Shown here: one piece after another, positions 9,240 to 18,111 of the stretch
Layout: each line of letters starts with the position of its first letter
Position numbering within the stretch: position 1 is the stretch's first letter
Source: Candidatus Merdisoma merdipullorum
Lineage (GTDB): Bacteria; Bacillota; Clostridia; Lachnospirales; Lachnospiraceae
DNA: 64,000 nucleotides
Direction of reading: 5' to 3'
Assembly: GCA_018715645.1 (NCBI GenBank)
Contig: DVLE01000015.1
Coordinates: 62,001 to 126,000 of the forward strand
Translations under genes and position numbers: made by a program
Notes under the pieces: model-generated
What the model was told of the DNA's origin: nothing
The model's database searches: none
What the model saw: only the letters and a program-made list of their open reading frames with translations

Positions 9240-10754
9240 ATGGACAATAACGTAGTATTGACCATGCGCGGCATCTGCATGACCTTCCCTGGCGTAAAGG
9301 CTCTGGATCATGTGGATTTCACCCTCCGCAAGGGTGAGATCCATGCTCTGATGGGAGAGAACGGTGCAGGAAAATCTACGCTGATCAAATGTCTGACCGG
9401 TATCAACGCATTTGAGGCGGGAGAAATCCGCGTGGATGGAATCGACGGTCCCGTGGTAAATCATTCCACACTGGACGCTCAGAAAAAAGGAATCTCCACG
9501 GTGTATCAGGAAGTAAACCTCTGCCCGAATTTGAGCGTGGCGGAAAATCTGTTTATCGGCCGGGAGCCGAAGACAAAAATCGGAACCATAGATTGGAAAA
9601 CCATGGTCAGGAAATCCCAGAAAATCATGCAGGATCTTGACATGGATATAGATGTAACTCAGAATCTGGAAGAATATTCTCTGGCTTTGCAGCAGATGAT
9701 CGCTATCGCCCGTGCGGTGGACATGGACTGTAAGGTGCTGATTCTGGACGAGCCGACTTCCTCTCTGGACGACAACGAGGTGGCAAAGCTGTTCAAGCTG
9801 ATGAATCAGTTAAAGGATAAGGGTGTGGGAATCGTGTTTGTCACCCATTTCCTGGAGCAGGTATATGCTGTCTGCGACCGGATCACAGTTCTTCGCGATG
9901 GCCAGCTTGTAGGCGAGTATCCGATTGAAGATCTTCCGAGAGTGAAGCTGGTAGCTGCTATGATGGGTAAAGATTTCGATGATCTGGCTTCCATCAAGTC
10001 CGACGAATCTCCGGTATTTACGGACGAGGATATTCTGATCGACGCGGAAGGAATGAGCCACAGAGGAACCATAAAGCCTTTCAACCTTCAGATTCACAAA
10101 GGCGAGGTGGTCGGCCTGACCGGACTTCTTGGCTCTGGCCGAAGCGAACTGGCCCGTGTTATCTATGGCGCTGACAGAAATCAGACGGGTACTTTGAAGG
10201 TAAAGGGAAAAGAGGTAAAAATCAATGCTCCCATTGACGCTATGAAGCTTGGTATGGGACTGCTGCCTGACGACAGAAAGGCGGAGGGTATCATCGGGGA
10301 TTTGTCTGTGCGTGAGAACATTATTCTGGCCCTTCAGGCCAAGAGGGGTATGTTCCGTCTGCTTCCCATGAGCAAGCAGATAGAGCTGGCAGACAAGTAC
10401 ATAGATATGCTTCAGATTAAGACGGCCAGCCGTGAGACGCTGATCAAGCAGCTCTCCGGAGGAAATCAGCAGAAGGTGATTCTGGGACGCTGGCTTGCGA
10501 CTGATCCCGACTTCCTGATCCTTGACGAGCCTACCCGCGGTATCGACATCGGAACCAAGACCGAGATTCAGAAGCTGGTGCTGAAGCTGGCGAAGGAAGG
10601 AAAGGGTATCATTTTCATTTCTTCAGAGATCGAGGAGATGCTTCGTACCTGTACGAAGATGGCGGTTCTGCGTGATGGCGCCAAGGTTGGAGAGATCACG
10701 GAGAGCCTGTCTCAGGAGACCGTTATGAAGGCGATCGCGGGAGGTGACAAGTAA
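9240..10754 (+). CDS. Sugar ABC transporter ATP-binding protein (YtfR/RbsA type)
   Basis: A 504-residue double ATPase driving sugar uptake. The first nucleotide-binding domain (1-240) has Walker A GENGAGKST and Walker B VLILDEPTSSL. The second (260-500) has the degenerate P-loop LLGSGRSELARVI, signature SGGNQQKV and Walker B FLILDEPTRGIDIG, as in RbsA, XylG and YtfR. ATG 9240 follows AAAGGGTG; the longer open frame upstream runs through the hairpin at 9190 and is not credible. Its stop shares bases with the next start (TAATG), which suggests translational coupling. Confidence 0.93.
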   Translation: MDNNVVLTMRGICMTFPGVKALDHVDFTLRKGEIHALMGENGAGKSTLIKCLTGINAFEAGEIRVDGIDGPVVNHSTLDAQKKGISTVYQEVNLCPNLSVAENLFIGREPKTKIGTIDWKTMVRKSQKIMQDLDMDIDVTQNLEEYSLALQQMIAIARAVDMDCKVLILDEPTSSLDDNEVAKLFKLMNQLKDKGVGIVFVTHFLEQVYAVCDRITVLRDGQLVGEYPIEDLPRVKLVAAMMGKDFDDLASIKSDESPVFTDEDILIDAEGMSHRGTIKPFNLQIHKGEVVGLTGLLGSGRSELARVIYGADRNQTGTLKVKGKEVKINAPIDAMKLGMGLLPDDRKAEGIIGDLSVRENIILALQAKRGMFRLLPMSKQIELADKYIDMLQIKTASRETLIKQLSGGNQQKVILGRWLATDPDFLILDEPTRGIDIGTKTEIQKLVLKLAKEGKGIIFISSEIEEMLRTCTKMAVLRDGAKVGEITESLSQETVMKAIAGGDK

Positions 10755-11821
10755 TGGATAAGTTAAAGAAAATCACGGGAAAGCAGTTGTTCCTTCCTAT
10801 CTTCTGTATGTTTCTTGTCATGGCGGCGAATATCATTTATGACGTGGCCTGCGGAAACTTTGCACTGAACTTTTTTACCATTTCTATTCGGAACGGCGTT
10901 CTCTACGGCCGTCTGATCGATATTCTGAACCGAGGCAGTGAGATCGCGATTCTGGCTATCGGAATGACGCTTGTAGTGTCTGCTTCCGCAGGAACGGATA
11001 TTTCCGTGGGTTCCGTCATGTCTCTGGCGGCTTCCTTCTGCTGTATGCTGCTGGCAGGCTATGGCGTGTCTTCCACCACAGACCTTGCGGTTCCGCTTCT
11101 TGTGGGCGTGCTGGGCGGCATCCTGATGGGCTGTGTCTGCGGCGCCTTCAATGGAACGCTGGTCGCTTATCTGAACGTACAGCCCATGGTCGCCACGCTG
11201 ATTCTGTATTCGGCGGCCAGAGCGATTGGACTTCTGCTTTGCAACAATCTGATTGTATATGTACGTAACGATTCTTTCAAATTTTTCGGAGGCTATCTTG
11301 GATTTATTCCTACTCCGATTGTGATCGCGGCGGTCTGCGTAGTCGTCATGGCTTTGCTTCTGAAGAAGACGGCTCTTGGCCTGTATGTACAGAGCGTTGG
11401 TATCAATAAGAAGGCGTCCCGCATTGCAGGACTGAATTCTTCCAAGATTATTTTTGTCTGCTACCTGGTATGCGGTCTGATGGCAGGAATCTCCGGAATC
11501 GTGGCTTCCTCCCGTATCAGCTCCGCCGATTCCAACAATATCGGTCTGAACTATGAGATGGATGCAATCCTGGCGGTAGCCCTGGGAGGCAACAGCCTGG
11601 GCGGAGGTAAGTTCAGCCTGGCAGGCTCTATCATCGGAGCTTACACGATTCAGGCTATCACGACGACGCTGTATGCGCTGGGCGTGTCCACAGACGTGGC
11701 TCCGGTATTCAAGGCCATCATCGTTATTGTTATCGTGATGATCCAGGCTCCGCCGTTTAAAGCGTACATGAAGCGCAGAGCGGCAAGAAAAGCCCTGGCA
11801 AAAGGAGGTGCTGCAGCATGA
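10754..11821 (+). CDS. Sugar ABC transporter permease (YtfT type)
   Basis: A 355-residue BPD_transp_2 permease with about nine or ten hydrophobic segments. The family motifs are GMTLVVSASAGTDISVGSVMSLAA near 75-98 and the cytoplasmic EAA-like region AVALGGNSLGGGKFSLAGS near 275-293. It pairs with the following permease as a heterodimer, as YtfT does with YjfF. Its start overlaps the ATPase stop, and it overlaps the next gene by four nt (ATGA). Confidence 0.92.
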   Translation: MDKLKKITGKQLFLPIFCMFLVMAANIIYDVACGNFALNFFTISIRNGVLYGRLIDILNRGSEIAILAIGMTLVVSASAGTDISVGSVMSLAASFCCMLLAGYGVSSTTDLAVPLLVGVLGGILMGCVCGAFNGTLVAYLNVQPMVATLILYSAARAIGLLLCNNLIVYVRNDSFKFFGGYLGFIPTPIVIAAVCVVVMALLLKKTALGLYVQSVGINKKASRIAGLNSSKIIFVCYLVCGLMAGISGIVASSRISSADSNNIGLNYEMDAILAVALGGNSLGGGKFSLAGSIIGAYTIQAITTTLYALGVSTDVAPVFKAIIVIVIVMIQAPPFKAYMKRRAARKALAKGGAAA

Positions 11822-12834
11822 AAAAGAAAAAAATGAACAGCAATACACTGCTTTTGCTTATCACGATTGTTCTTTTTGTGGTTATGTATGCGGCAGGCTG
11901 CGTGGTATACGCCAGCAAGGGCTTCACCCATTTGCAGACATTTTTAAATATTTTGATTAACAACGCCGGACTTCTCTGTGTTGCCTGCGGCATGACCTGC
12001 ATCATGCTGACCGGTGGTATCGATATTTCCGTAGGAGCCCTGATTGCCATGGATTGTATGTTTCTGGCGGTAGGCATGGAGCGCTGGGGCATGAGCGCGC
12101 CGCTCCTGTGTCTGCTGGTTCTGATTATCGGCATATTGTTCGGTTTTGTGCAGGGCTTTTGCGTAGGCTATCTGGAGATCCAGCCCTTTATCGTAACTAT
12201 GGCGGGTATGTTCTTTGCCCGCGGTATGACGGCTGTGATCAGCACTGACCAGGTATCCATCAGCACCAATGAGTTTTTTGTAAATCTGGCAAACTTTAAG
12301 ATAGAACTTCCGTTCGGCTCCTATGTGAACAGCAAGGGAGTGGAGCAGATTCCCTTCATCCGGATTACGGTAATTATCGCGCTGATTGTTCTCGTCGCTA
12401 TTTTTCTGATGCTGCGCTATACAAAGTTCGGCCGCAGTCTCTACGCGGTAGGCGGAAACGAGACCTCTGCTACGATGATGGGACTGGATGTCAAGAAGAC
12501 CAAACTGAAGGCTTATATGCTTTCCTCCTTTATCTGCTCTATTGGCGGTATCTGCTACTGCCTGAACACCATGTCGGGCAGCGTGCAGCAGGCGACGGGA
12601 TTGGAAATGGATGCGATTTCCTCTGCGGTTATCGGCGGAACGCTTTTGACCGGAGGCGTGGGAAATGTGATCGGTTCTTTCTTTGGCGTGCTGATCAACG
12701 GTACGATTTCCACGCTGGTTAAGACCAACGGAAAGCTTTTAAGCTCCTGGTCCAGTATCGCGGTGGCTGCTCTGCTTTGCTTCTTTATCGTTCTGCAGAG
12801 TATCTTCGCGAAGATTAAAGACAGCAAGAAATAA
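11818..12834 (+). CDS. Sugar ABC transporter permease (YjfF type)
   Basis: A 338-residue BPD_transp_2 permease, the second membrane subunit of the sugar importer. It shows GMTCIMLTGGIDISVGALIAM, then VIGGTLLTGGVGNVIGSFFG near residues 265-284, and about eight to ten TM helices. The GGAGGTG ribosome binding site lies inside the end of the previous gene, so the two permeases should be translated together in equal amounts. Confidence 0.92.
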   Translation: MKKKKMNSNTLLLLITIVLFVVMYAAGCVVYASKGFTHLQTFLNILINNAGLLCVACGMTCIMLTGGIDISVGALIAMDCMFLAVGMERWGMSAPLLCLLVLIIGILFGFVQGFCVGYLEIQPFIVTMAGMFFARGMTAVISTDQVSISTNEFFVNLANFKIELPFGSYVNSKGVEQIPFIRITVIIALIVLVAIFLMLRYTKFGRSLYAVGGNETSATMMGLDVKKTKLKAYMLSSFICSIGGICYCLNTMSGSVQQATGLEMDAISSAVIGGTLLTGGVGNVIGSFFGVLINGTISTLVKTNGKLLSSWSSIAVAALLCFFIVLQSIFAKIKDSKK

Positions 12835-12863
12835 ACAAATCAAAAAAAGAGACAGGTGTACAG

Positions 12864-12889
12864 GGGCGCCGCAGTGTCTGGCGGCGCTC
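12864..12889 (+). terminator. GC-rich intercistronic hairpin
   Basis: GGGCGCCGC (12864-12872) pairs with GCGGCGCTC (12881-12889) through an 8-nt loop. No U tract follows, so it is more likely a message stabiliser or weak attenuator before the second binding-protein gene. Confidence 0.4.
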
Positions 12890-12923
12890 TCTTACATAAG
12901 GTTTTCTTTCTGCGAGGTCTTAA

Positions 12924-13970
12924 ATGATGAGAAAATTGATTGTAGTCGTGGGACTTCTGTTCTGCGTAATGCTTTGGGTTTCAAGCTGCTCCACCGGCAG
13001 AGTTGAGGTTGGAGAGCTTTCCGGCGAGGAGCTTCTGCGCGGCCAGGATGCCTTGGCGGTGGAGGATGAAGAGGCTATCGTAGTGGGCTTCTGTCAGGTA
13101 GGCTCGGAGTCCGACTGGCGTCTGGCCAATACGGCATCCTTTCGGAATACATTTACAGAGGAGAACGGCTACTATCTGATTTTCGAGGATGCGCAGAACA
13201 AGCAGGAAAACCAGATCAAAGCTATCCGGAATTTTATTCTACAGGAAGTAGACTATATTATTCTTGATCCTATCGTGGAAACGGGCTGGGATGGGGTGCT
13301 GGAGGAGGCAAAAGAGGCCGGAATTCCGGTAATTGTCTCTGACCGTCAGGTACAGGTGGCGGATACGAGTCTTTATACCTGCTGGGTAGGCAGCGATTTT
13401 TTGGAGGAAGGCCGCAGGGCCGGAGAATGGCTGGCGAATTACCTGGAGGAGCAGGGGCGTTCCGGGGAGGAGATCCAGATCGTGACGCTTCAGGGGACTT
13501 TGGATTCGTCGGCGCAGCTTGGCCGTACCGAGGGCTTTGGCCAGGTGCTTTCCGAGCATGATAACTGGAACATGCTGGAGCGCCAGACCGGCGATTTTAC
13601 CCAGGCAAAGGGCCAGGAGGTTATGGAAGAATTTTTGGGCAAGTATGAGGATATTGACGTGGTGGTCTGTGAAAATGACAACATGGCCTTTGGGGCGGTA
13701 GAGGCGATTCAGGCTGCCGGGCGCACCTGCGGTCAGGATGGAGACATAATCGTCATTTCTTTCGACGCAACGAGCGCCGCGTTTCAGGCAATGCTGGATG
13801 GAGAGATCAACGCGGCCTTTGAATGCAATCCGCTGCTTGGGCCGCTGGTCTCCGACATTATCCAAAGGCTGGAGCGGGGTGAAGAAGTGGAAAAGGTCCA
13901 GTATGTGGAAGAAACGTATTTTGATACCACGATGGATCTGGAAGAAATGCTGAAAAACAGAACCTATTAA
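12924..13970 (+). CDS. Second YtfQ-type sugar-binding lipoprotein
   Basis: A 348-residue lipoprotein with signal peptide and lipobox VSSC, then a Peripl_BP_4 domain beginning VVGFCQVGSESDWR. It keeps QKQENQIKAIRNF, IILDPIVETGWD and QTGDFTQAKGQEVMEEF, so it is closer to E. coli YtfQ in places than the first binding protein. Two ATG codons, 12924 and 12927, are both possible. It lies after the permeases, away from the usual binding-protein position. It may feed the same transporter with a different ligand, or present ligand to the YesM kinase; both are inference. Confidence 0.85.
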   Translation: MMRKLIVVVGLLFCVMLWVSSCSTGRVEVGELSGEELLRGQDALAVEDEEAIVVGFCQVGSESDWRLANTASFRNTFTEENGYYLIFEDAQNKQENQIKAIRNFILQEVDYIILDPIVETGWDGVLEEAKEAGIPVIVSDRQVQVADTSLYTCWVGSDFLEEGRRAGEWLANYLEEQGRSGEEIQIVTLQGTLDSSAQLGRTEGFGQVLSEHDNWNMLERQTGDFTQAKGQEVMEEFLGKYEDIDVVVCENDNMAFGAVEAIQAAGRTCGQDGDIIVISFDATSAAFQAMLDGEINAAFECNPLLGPLVSDIIQRLERGEEVEKVQYVEETYFDTTMDLEEMLKNRTY

Positions 13971-14004
13971 AATATGGAATTTATCATTCAGGAGGAATAA
14001 GAAA

Positions 14005-15489
14005 ATGAACAATATCCCGGAGGTAAAAGCGGGTATCGTCGCGGTAAGCCGTGACTGTTTCCCGGAATCTCTTTCTGTAAATCGCAGAAGGGCTCTTGTA
14101 GAGGCGTATACAAAGAAATATGACGCGGCCGATATTTATGAATGTCCGGTCTGCATCGTAGAGAGCGAGATTCACATGGTCCAGGCTCTGGAGGACATCA
14201 AGAAGGAAGGCTGCAATGCCCTCGTGGTGTACCTTGGAAACTTTGGCCCGGAGATCTCTGAAACATTGCTTGCAAAGCATTTTGATGGCCCGGTGATGTT
14301 CGTGGCGGCGGCTGAGGAAACCGGAAATGATCTGGTTCAGGGACGCGGCGACGCTTACTGCGGTATGCTGAACGCCAGCTACAACCTGAAGCTTCGCGGC
14401 GTAAAAGCTTATATTCCGGAGTATCCGGTGGGAACGGCCGAGGAGTGCGCCGATATGATTCATGAATTTATTCCGGTTGCGCGGGCTCTCGTGGGACTTT
14501 CCAGCCTGAAGATTATCAGCTTCGGACCGCGCCCCTTAAATTTCCTGGCCTGCAATGCTCCGATTAAGCAGCTCTACAACCTGGGCGTAGAGATTGAGGA
14601 GAACTCGGAACTTGACCTTTTTGAAGCCTTCAATAAGCATGAGGGAGATCCGAGAATCCCGGATGTGGTAAAGGATATGGAGGCGGAGCTTGGAGAGGGG
14701 AATCAGAAGCCCCAGATCCTTACGAAGCTTGCGCAGTATGAGCTGACGCTGCTGGACTGGATTGAGGAGCATAAGGGTTATCGCAAGTATGTGACCATCG
14801 CCGGAAAGTGCTGGCCTGCTTTCCAGACACAGTTTGGCTTTGTACCCTGCTACGTGAACAGCCGTCTGGCTGGACGCGGAATCCCGGTATCCTGCGAAGT
14901 AGACATTTACGGAGCTTTGAGCGAGTTTATCGGAACCTGCGTAAGCAAGGATGCCGTGACGCTGCTGGACATCAACAATACGGTTCCCGCAGATCTGTAC
15001 AGTGCAGAGATCGCAGGCAAGTTCCCGTATACCCAGAAAGATACCTTCATGGGCTTCCACTGCGGCAATACCTTCTCAGGCAAGCTGACTTCCTGCTCCA
15101 TGAAGTATCAGCTCATCATGGCGAGAAGCCTGCCCGAAGAAGTTACCCAGGGAACCCTGGAAGGCGACATCGCTCCTGGCGACATCACCTTCTTCCGTCT
15201 GCAGAGTACGGCGGACTGCCAGCTTCGCGCTTATGTGGCTCAGGGTGAGATCCTTCCTGTGGCTACCAGATCCTTTGGCTCTATCGGCATTTTTGCGATT
15301 CCGGAGATGGGACGCTTCTACCGCCACGTGCTGATTGAGGAGAATTTCCCGCATCACGGAGCCGTAGCCTTTGGCCACCATGGAAAGGCTCTTTATGAAG
15401 TATTTAAGTATCTGGGCGTTGTGCCAGAGAAGATCGGTTTCAACCGTCCGAAGGGAATGCTCTATCCTACAGAGAATCCCTTTGCATAA
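14005..15489 (+). CDS. L-fucose/L-arabinose isomerase family protein
   Basis: A 494-residue protein resembling the L-fucose isomerase / L-arabinose isomerase superfamily: an N-terminal Rossmann-like half (ALVVYLGNFGPEISE, MFVAAAEETGNDLVQGRGDAYCGMLN in two parts) and a C-terminal metal-binding half (GIPVSCEVDIYGALSEFIG, TFMGFHCGNT). It is not a standard AraA or FucI, and bona fide AraA is already at 1520. A metal-dependent aldose-ketose isomerase acting on the sugar imported by the upstream transporter is the best guess. Good GGAGG ribosome binding site; last gene of the operon, followed by a hairpin. Confidence 0.75.
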   Translation: MNNIPEVKAGIVAVSRDCFPESLSVNRRRALVEAYTKKYDAADIYECPVCIVESEIHMVQALEDIKKEGCNALVVYLGNFGPEISETLLAKHFDGPVMFVAAAEETGNDLVQGRGDAYCGMLNASYNLKLRGVKAYIPEYPVGTAEECADMIHEFIPVARALVGLSSLKIISFGPRPLNFLACNAPIKQLYNLGVEIEENSELDLFEAFNKHEGDPRIPDVVKDMEAELGEGNQKPQILTKLAQYELTLLDWIEEHKGYRKYVTIAGKCWPAFQTQFGFVPCYVNSRLAGRGIPVSCEVDIYGALSEFIGTCVSKDAVTLLDINNTVPADLYSAEIAGKFPYTQKDTFMGFHCGNTFSGKLTSCSMKYQLIMARSLPEEVTQGTLEGDIAPGDITFFRLQSTADCQLRAYVAQGEILPVATRSFGSIGIFAIPEMGRFYRHVLIEENFPHHGAVAFGHHGKALYEVFKYLGVVPEKIGFNRPKGMLYPTENPFA

Positions 15490-15552
15490 GACAAAGTAAA
15501 GTTTCCTCCTCCGACCTGAGGATGGATAGGATTTGGTAACATACTGATTCAG

Positions 15553-15590
15553 ATAAGGCTGCCGGAGATGCTTCTCTGTCAGCCTTATTT
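15553..15590 (+). terminator. Terminator of the sugar transporter operon
   Basis: ATAAGGCT (15553-15560) pairs with AGCCTTAT (15581-15588). The loop contains a small GGAGA/TCTC helix. A short T run follows. Confidence 0.65.
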
Positions 15591-15612
15591 GATCAAGAAA
15601 AGTATTTTGTTC

Positions 15613-15660
15613 TTGACATTCATATTAAGAATTATTATAATAAATTTAGAATAATTCTAA
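15613..15660 (+). promoter_or_regulatory. perR promoter with a perfect Per/Fur box
   Basis: TTGACA (15613-15618), 17 nt, TATAAT (15636-15641) make a consensus promoter. Five bases later lies TTAGAATAATTCTAA (15646-15660), a perfect 7-1-7 palindrome close to the Bacillus PerR box TTATAATNATTATAA. This indicates peroxide-responsive autoregulation and probably control of the redox genes that follow. Confidence 0.88.
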
Positions 15661-15674
15661 AGGGTGCTTTGCCT

Positions 15675-16043
15675 ATGACGAAATACGAAAAGCAGATTTA
15701 TGAGATTGTCAGTGAGCTTGCCGGACATCTGACCGCGGATCAGATTTTTTCCGAGCTGAAGAAGACGTATCCTGCGGTATCTCTGGCTACCGTATATAAT
15801 AATCTGAATAAGCTGTGCGAGACGGGGCTGATCCGAAAGGTGTCCGTAGAGGGAAGCCCGGATCGGTATGATCGGATTGCGAAGCACGATCATTTGGTGT
15901 GCAGAAAATGCGGGAAGCTTACGGACATCTGCTTTAAAGATTTGACAGACTCTTTGAAAGAGCGGTTGGGGGAAGATTTCTTTTCCTATGATCTGAAAGT
16001 GTTTTATATCTGTCCGGAGTGCCGGGCGAAGGGAGATTCATGA
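15675..16043 (+). CDS. perR: Fur-family peroxide-responsive repressor PerR
   Basis: A 122-residue Fur-family protein. The N-terminal winged helix contains HLTADQIFSELKKTYPAVSLATVYNNLNKL in the region 20-50. The C-terminal dimerisation and metal domain has HDHLVCRKCGK and CPECRAKG, giving the two CxxC structural zinc sites. PerR rather than Fur or Zur is indicated by the perfect Per box overlapping its own promoter and by the rubredoxin/rubrerythrin genes directly downstream. Start ATG 15675 gives the canonical N-terminus; a TTG at 15669 is a less likely alternative. Confidence 0.88.
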   Translation: MTKYEKQIYEIVSELAGHLTADQIFSELKKTYPAVSLATVYNNLNKLCETGLIRKVSVEGSPDRYDRIAKHDHLVCRKCGKLTDICFKDLTDSLKERLGEDFFSYDLKVFYICPECRAKGDS

Positions 16044-16123
16044 GTGATAATTCGATCTATTTGCTGCAGACTGTATCGCGGCATCCATATAGATAAAAAT
16101 AATCAGCAGAAAGGAGAATGCGA

Positions 16124-16822
16124 ATGAGATATGTCTGTTCTGTATGCGGCTACATCTACGACGAAGCGAGAGAGAAGCAGGAGTTTTCCGAGCTTCCTGA
16201 TTCGTGGAGATGTCCCGTATGCAAGGCTGCCAAGACGGTGTTTGTTCCGGAAAAAAGGACGGATGAGCCAAAGGCAGCTACATCCCTGCCGGGAACAGAG
16301 CCTTCTGCCAGGACTTTAAGAACAGCTCCGGCGGCGGAGACTTCGCTTCCGGGGGATCATCTGAGGAAGCTTTCCGTCGGAGGGCTGTCAGCTCTCTGCT
16401 CCAATCTGGCTCGTGGCTGCGAGAAGCAGTACAAGGCGGAAGAAGCGGCGTTGTTTCGGGAGCTTGCAGAATACTTTGCGGCTGTGACGCCTGCGGTGTC
16501 GGATGCGGAGGCAGATCTGCTGGCGGAGCTGATTCAGAGCGACCTGAACGAAGGGTATCCGGCGGTGAACGCTGCAGCGGACGCAGTGCAGGACCGGGGG
16601 ACAAAACGCGTCTGCGTCTGGGGTGAAAAGGTGACGAACATGCTGGCTTCCCTGCTGGCGCAGTACAGGGAGGAAGGAGAAGCTCTCCTTGCAGACACAG
16701 AGATCTGGGTGTGTACGGTCTGCGGCTTCGTCTATGTGGGAGACAATCCGCCTGAACTTTGTCCTGTGTGCAAGGTTCCTTCCTGGAAATTTGAGAAAAC
16801 AGAAGGGAGGGATTCCGCATGA
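16124..16822 (+). CDS. Double-rubredoxin protein with rubrerythrin-like middle
   Basis: A 232-residue redox protein. Residues 1-45 are a rubredoxin-type iron centre ([12 protein letters not shown], then WRCPVCKA). After a Pro/Thr/Ser-rich linker (45-85), residues 85-195 are helical and align by eye with the four-helix bundle of rubrerythrin but lack clear ExxH di-iron ligands. Residues 198-228 are a second rubredoxin-like knuckle ([20 protein letters not shown]). It probably carries electrons in oxygen or peroxide defence. ATG 16124 is chosen because AAGGAG is seven nt upstream; ATG 16118 is too close. Its stop overlaps the next start (ATGA). Confidence 0.78.
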   Translation: MRYVCSVCGYIYDEAREKQEFSELPDSWRCPVCKAAKTVFVPEKRTDEPKAATSLPGTEPSARTLRTAPAAETSLPGDHLRKLSVGGLSALCSNLARGCEKQYKAEEAALFRELAEYFAAVTPAVSDAEADLLAELIQSDLNEGYPAVNAAADAVQDRGTKRVCVWGEKVTNMLASLLAQYREEGEALLADTEIWVCTVCGFVYVGDNPPELCPVCKVPSWKFEKTEGRDSA

Positions 16823-17898
16823 AACAGATAGCCGTAAGAAATCTGCGCCTGTGTACCAAAGACTGTCTCTGCCTCTATGTCTGTCCTGTGGGAGCGACGG
16901 ATACGGAAAACAGCGTTATCGACACAGAGAAATGTCTTGGCTGCGGGATGTGTGCGGCAGCCTGTCCGAGCGCCGCGATTTCCATGGTTCCTGTGGAATA
17001 TCCGCCCCAGCAGAAAAAGGCTGGCAGAGTGCTGGAAGCGTCTTATGCGCTTGCAGAAAGTAAGGCGAAACAGGAAAAACTGGCTTTGCAGCTCGCCGGG
17101 GAGGCAAAGGATGACGGACTGTACCGTCTGATGCTGGCTGTGTCAAAATCTGTCCGGCTGGTTAACGAGGATCTTCTGAGGGAATCCGGCTATATGCTGC
17201 CTCAGAGTGCCAATGCCCATATGCTGCTTGAGGAGCTTATCGCGAATCCTCCCACGAAAGAATTCCCGTCGGAAGCTGCGAAGAAGCTATTGGAACTGAT
17301 TCCTTGTAACGAAACAAAAGAAACTCAAAAAAATGAAGAGAATAGAAAGGAAGAAAAAAACATGAACAAATATGCTGGAACACAGACAGAAAAGAATTTG
17401 GAGGCAGCTTTTGCAGGAGAGTCTCAGGCGCGTAATAAGTATACATATTTTGCGTCGGTAGCAAAGAAGGAAGGCTACGAACAGATCGCCGCCCTGTTTC
17501 TGAAAACGGCTGACAATGAGAAAGAGCATGCGAAGATGTGGTTCAAGGAGATGCAGGGCATCGGAAATACCGCAGAGAACCTCCTCCATGCCGCAGAAGG
17601 CGAGAACTACGAGTGGACCGATATGTACGAGGGCTTTGCAAAGACAGCCGAAGAGGAAGGCTTCCCGGAGCTTGCCGCAAAATTCCGTCTTGTAGCCGCC
17701 ATTGAGAAGCATCATGAGGAGCGCTACCGCGCCCTGCTTCACAATGTGGAGATGGCAGAAGTATTCGCAAAGAGCGAAGTGAAGGTATGGGAGTGCCGCA
17801 ACTGCGGGCACATTATCGTGGGAACCTCCGCTCCGGCCGTATGCCCGACCTGCGCGCATCCCCAGAGCTACTTTGAGGTTCATGCCGAGAACTACTAA
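16819..17898 (+). CDS. 4Fe-4S ferredoxin-like protein reading in frame into rubrerythrin
   Basis: The open frame encodes 359 residues. Residues 1-60 form a two-cluster ferredoxin-like domain, with an unusual first motif [12 protein letters not shown] and a normal second motif [12 protein letters not shown]. Residues 60-160 are a helical region. Residues 165-181 are a Lys/Glu/Asn-rich stretch that looks like intergenic DNA read as protein. Residues 182-359 are a complete rubrerythrin. The region may make one fusion, two proteins, or both; an internal ribosome binding site and ATG favour separate rubrerythrin synthesis. Together they would pass electrons to a peroxide-reducing di-iron centre. 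Confidence 0.75.
   Translation: MKQIAVRNLRLCTKDCLCLYVCPVGATDTENSVIDTEKCLGCGMCAAACPSAAISMVPVEYPPQQKKAGRVLEASYALAESKAKQEKLALQLAGEAKDDGLYRLMLAVSKSVRLVNEDLLRESGYMLPQSANAHMLLEELIANPPTKEFPSEAAKKLLELIPCNETKETQKNEENRKEEKNMNKYAGTQTEKNLEAAFAGESQARNKYTYFASVAKKEGYEQIAALFLKTADNEKEHAKMWFKEMQGIGNTAENLLHAAEGENYEWTDMYEGFAKTAEEEGFPELAAKFRLVAAIEKHHEERYRALLHNVEMAEVFAKSEVKVWECRNCGHIIVGTSAPAVCPTCAHPQSYFEVHAENY
17362..17898 (+). CDS. rbr: Rubrerythrin (internal start of the frame above)
   Basis: From ATG 17362 the product is a full-length 178-residue rubrerythrin that reduces hydrogen peroxide in anaerobes. The first helix [15 protein letters not shown], the EKEHAKMW di-iron ligands, the EKHHEERY ligands and the C-terminal rubredoxin knuckle WECRNCGHI / CPTCAHP are all intact. 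AAGGAAG (17347-17353) lies eight nt upstream. It shares its frame and stop with the ferredoxin-like gene, so it may also exist as that gene's C-terminal domain. PerR control from the upstream box is likely. Confidence 0.8.
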   Translation: MNKYAGTQTEKNLEAAFAGESQARNKYTYFASVAKKEGYEQIAALFLKTADNEKEHAKMWFKEMQGIGNTAENLLHAAEGENYEWTDMYEGFAKTAEEEGFPELAAKFRLVAAIEKHHEERYRALLHNVEMAEVFAKSEVKVWECRNCGHIIVGTSAPAVCPTCAHPQSYFEVHAENY

Positions 17899-17929
17899 AT
17901 ATTCGTTTGTCAGGACGAATCAGAACAGT

Positions 17930-17973
17930 CCCCAGGAATCAGGATTTAAAAGTCCCGGTTCCTGGGGCTTTTC
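17930..17973 (+). terminator. Terminator after rubrerythrin
   Basis: CCCCAGGAA (17930-17938) pairs with TTCCTGGGG (17959-17967), followed by CTTTTCT. Confidence 0.8.
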
Positions 17974-18050
17974 TCTGAAAATGCTGGTGGAAGATGTGAA
18001 TAATGAATATGATTCCTTTTACTTTTATCTGCGCATGGGAGAGGAATAGC

Positions 18051-18079
18051 TTGCCATGCGATCTGTTTTCCGCTATAAT
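18051..18079 (+). promoter_or_regulatory. Citrate synthase promoter
   Basis: TTGCCA (18051-18056), 17-nt spacer, TATAAT (18074-18079), placed about 30 nt before the start codon. Confidence 0.65.
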
Positions 18080-18111
18080 TTGAGAAAACATCCGTGCGAG
18101 GAGGTAAAGCA

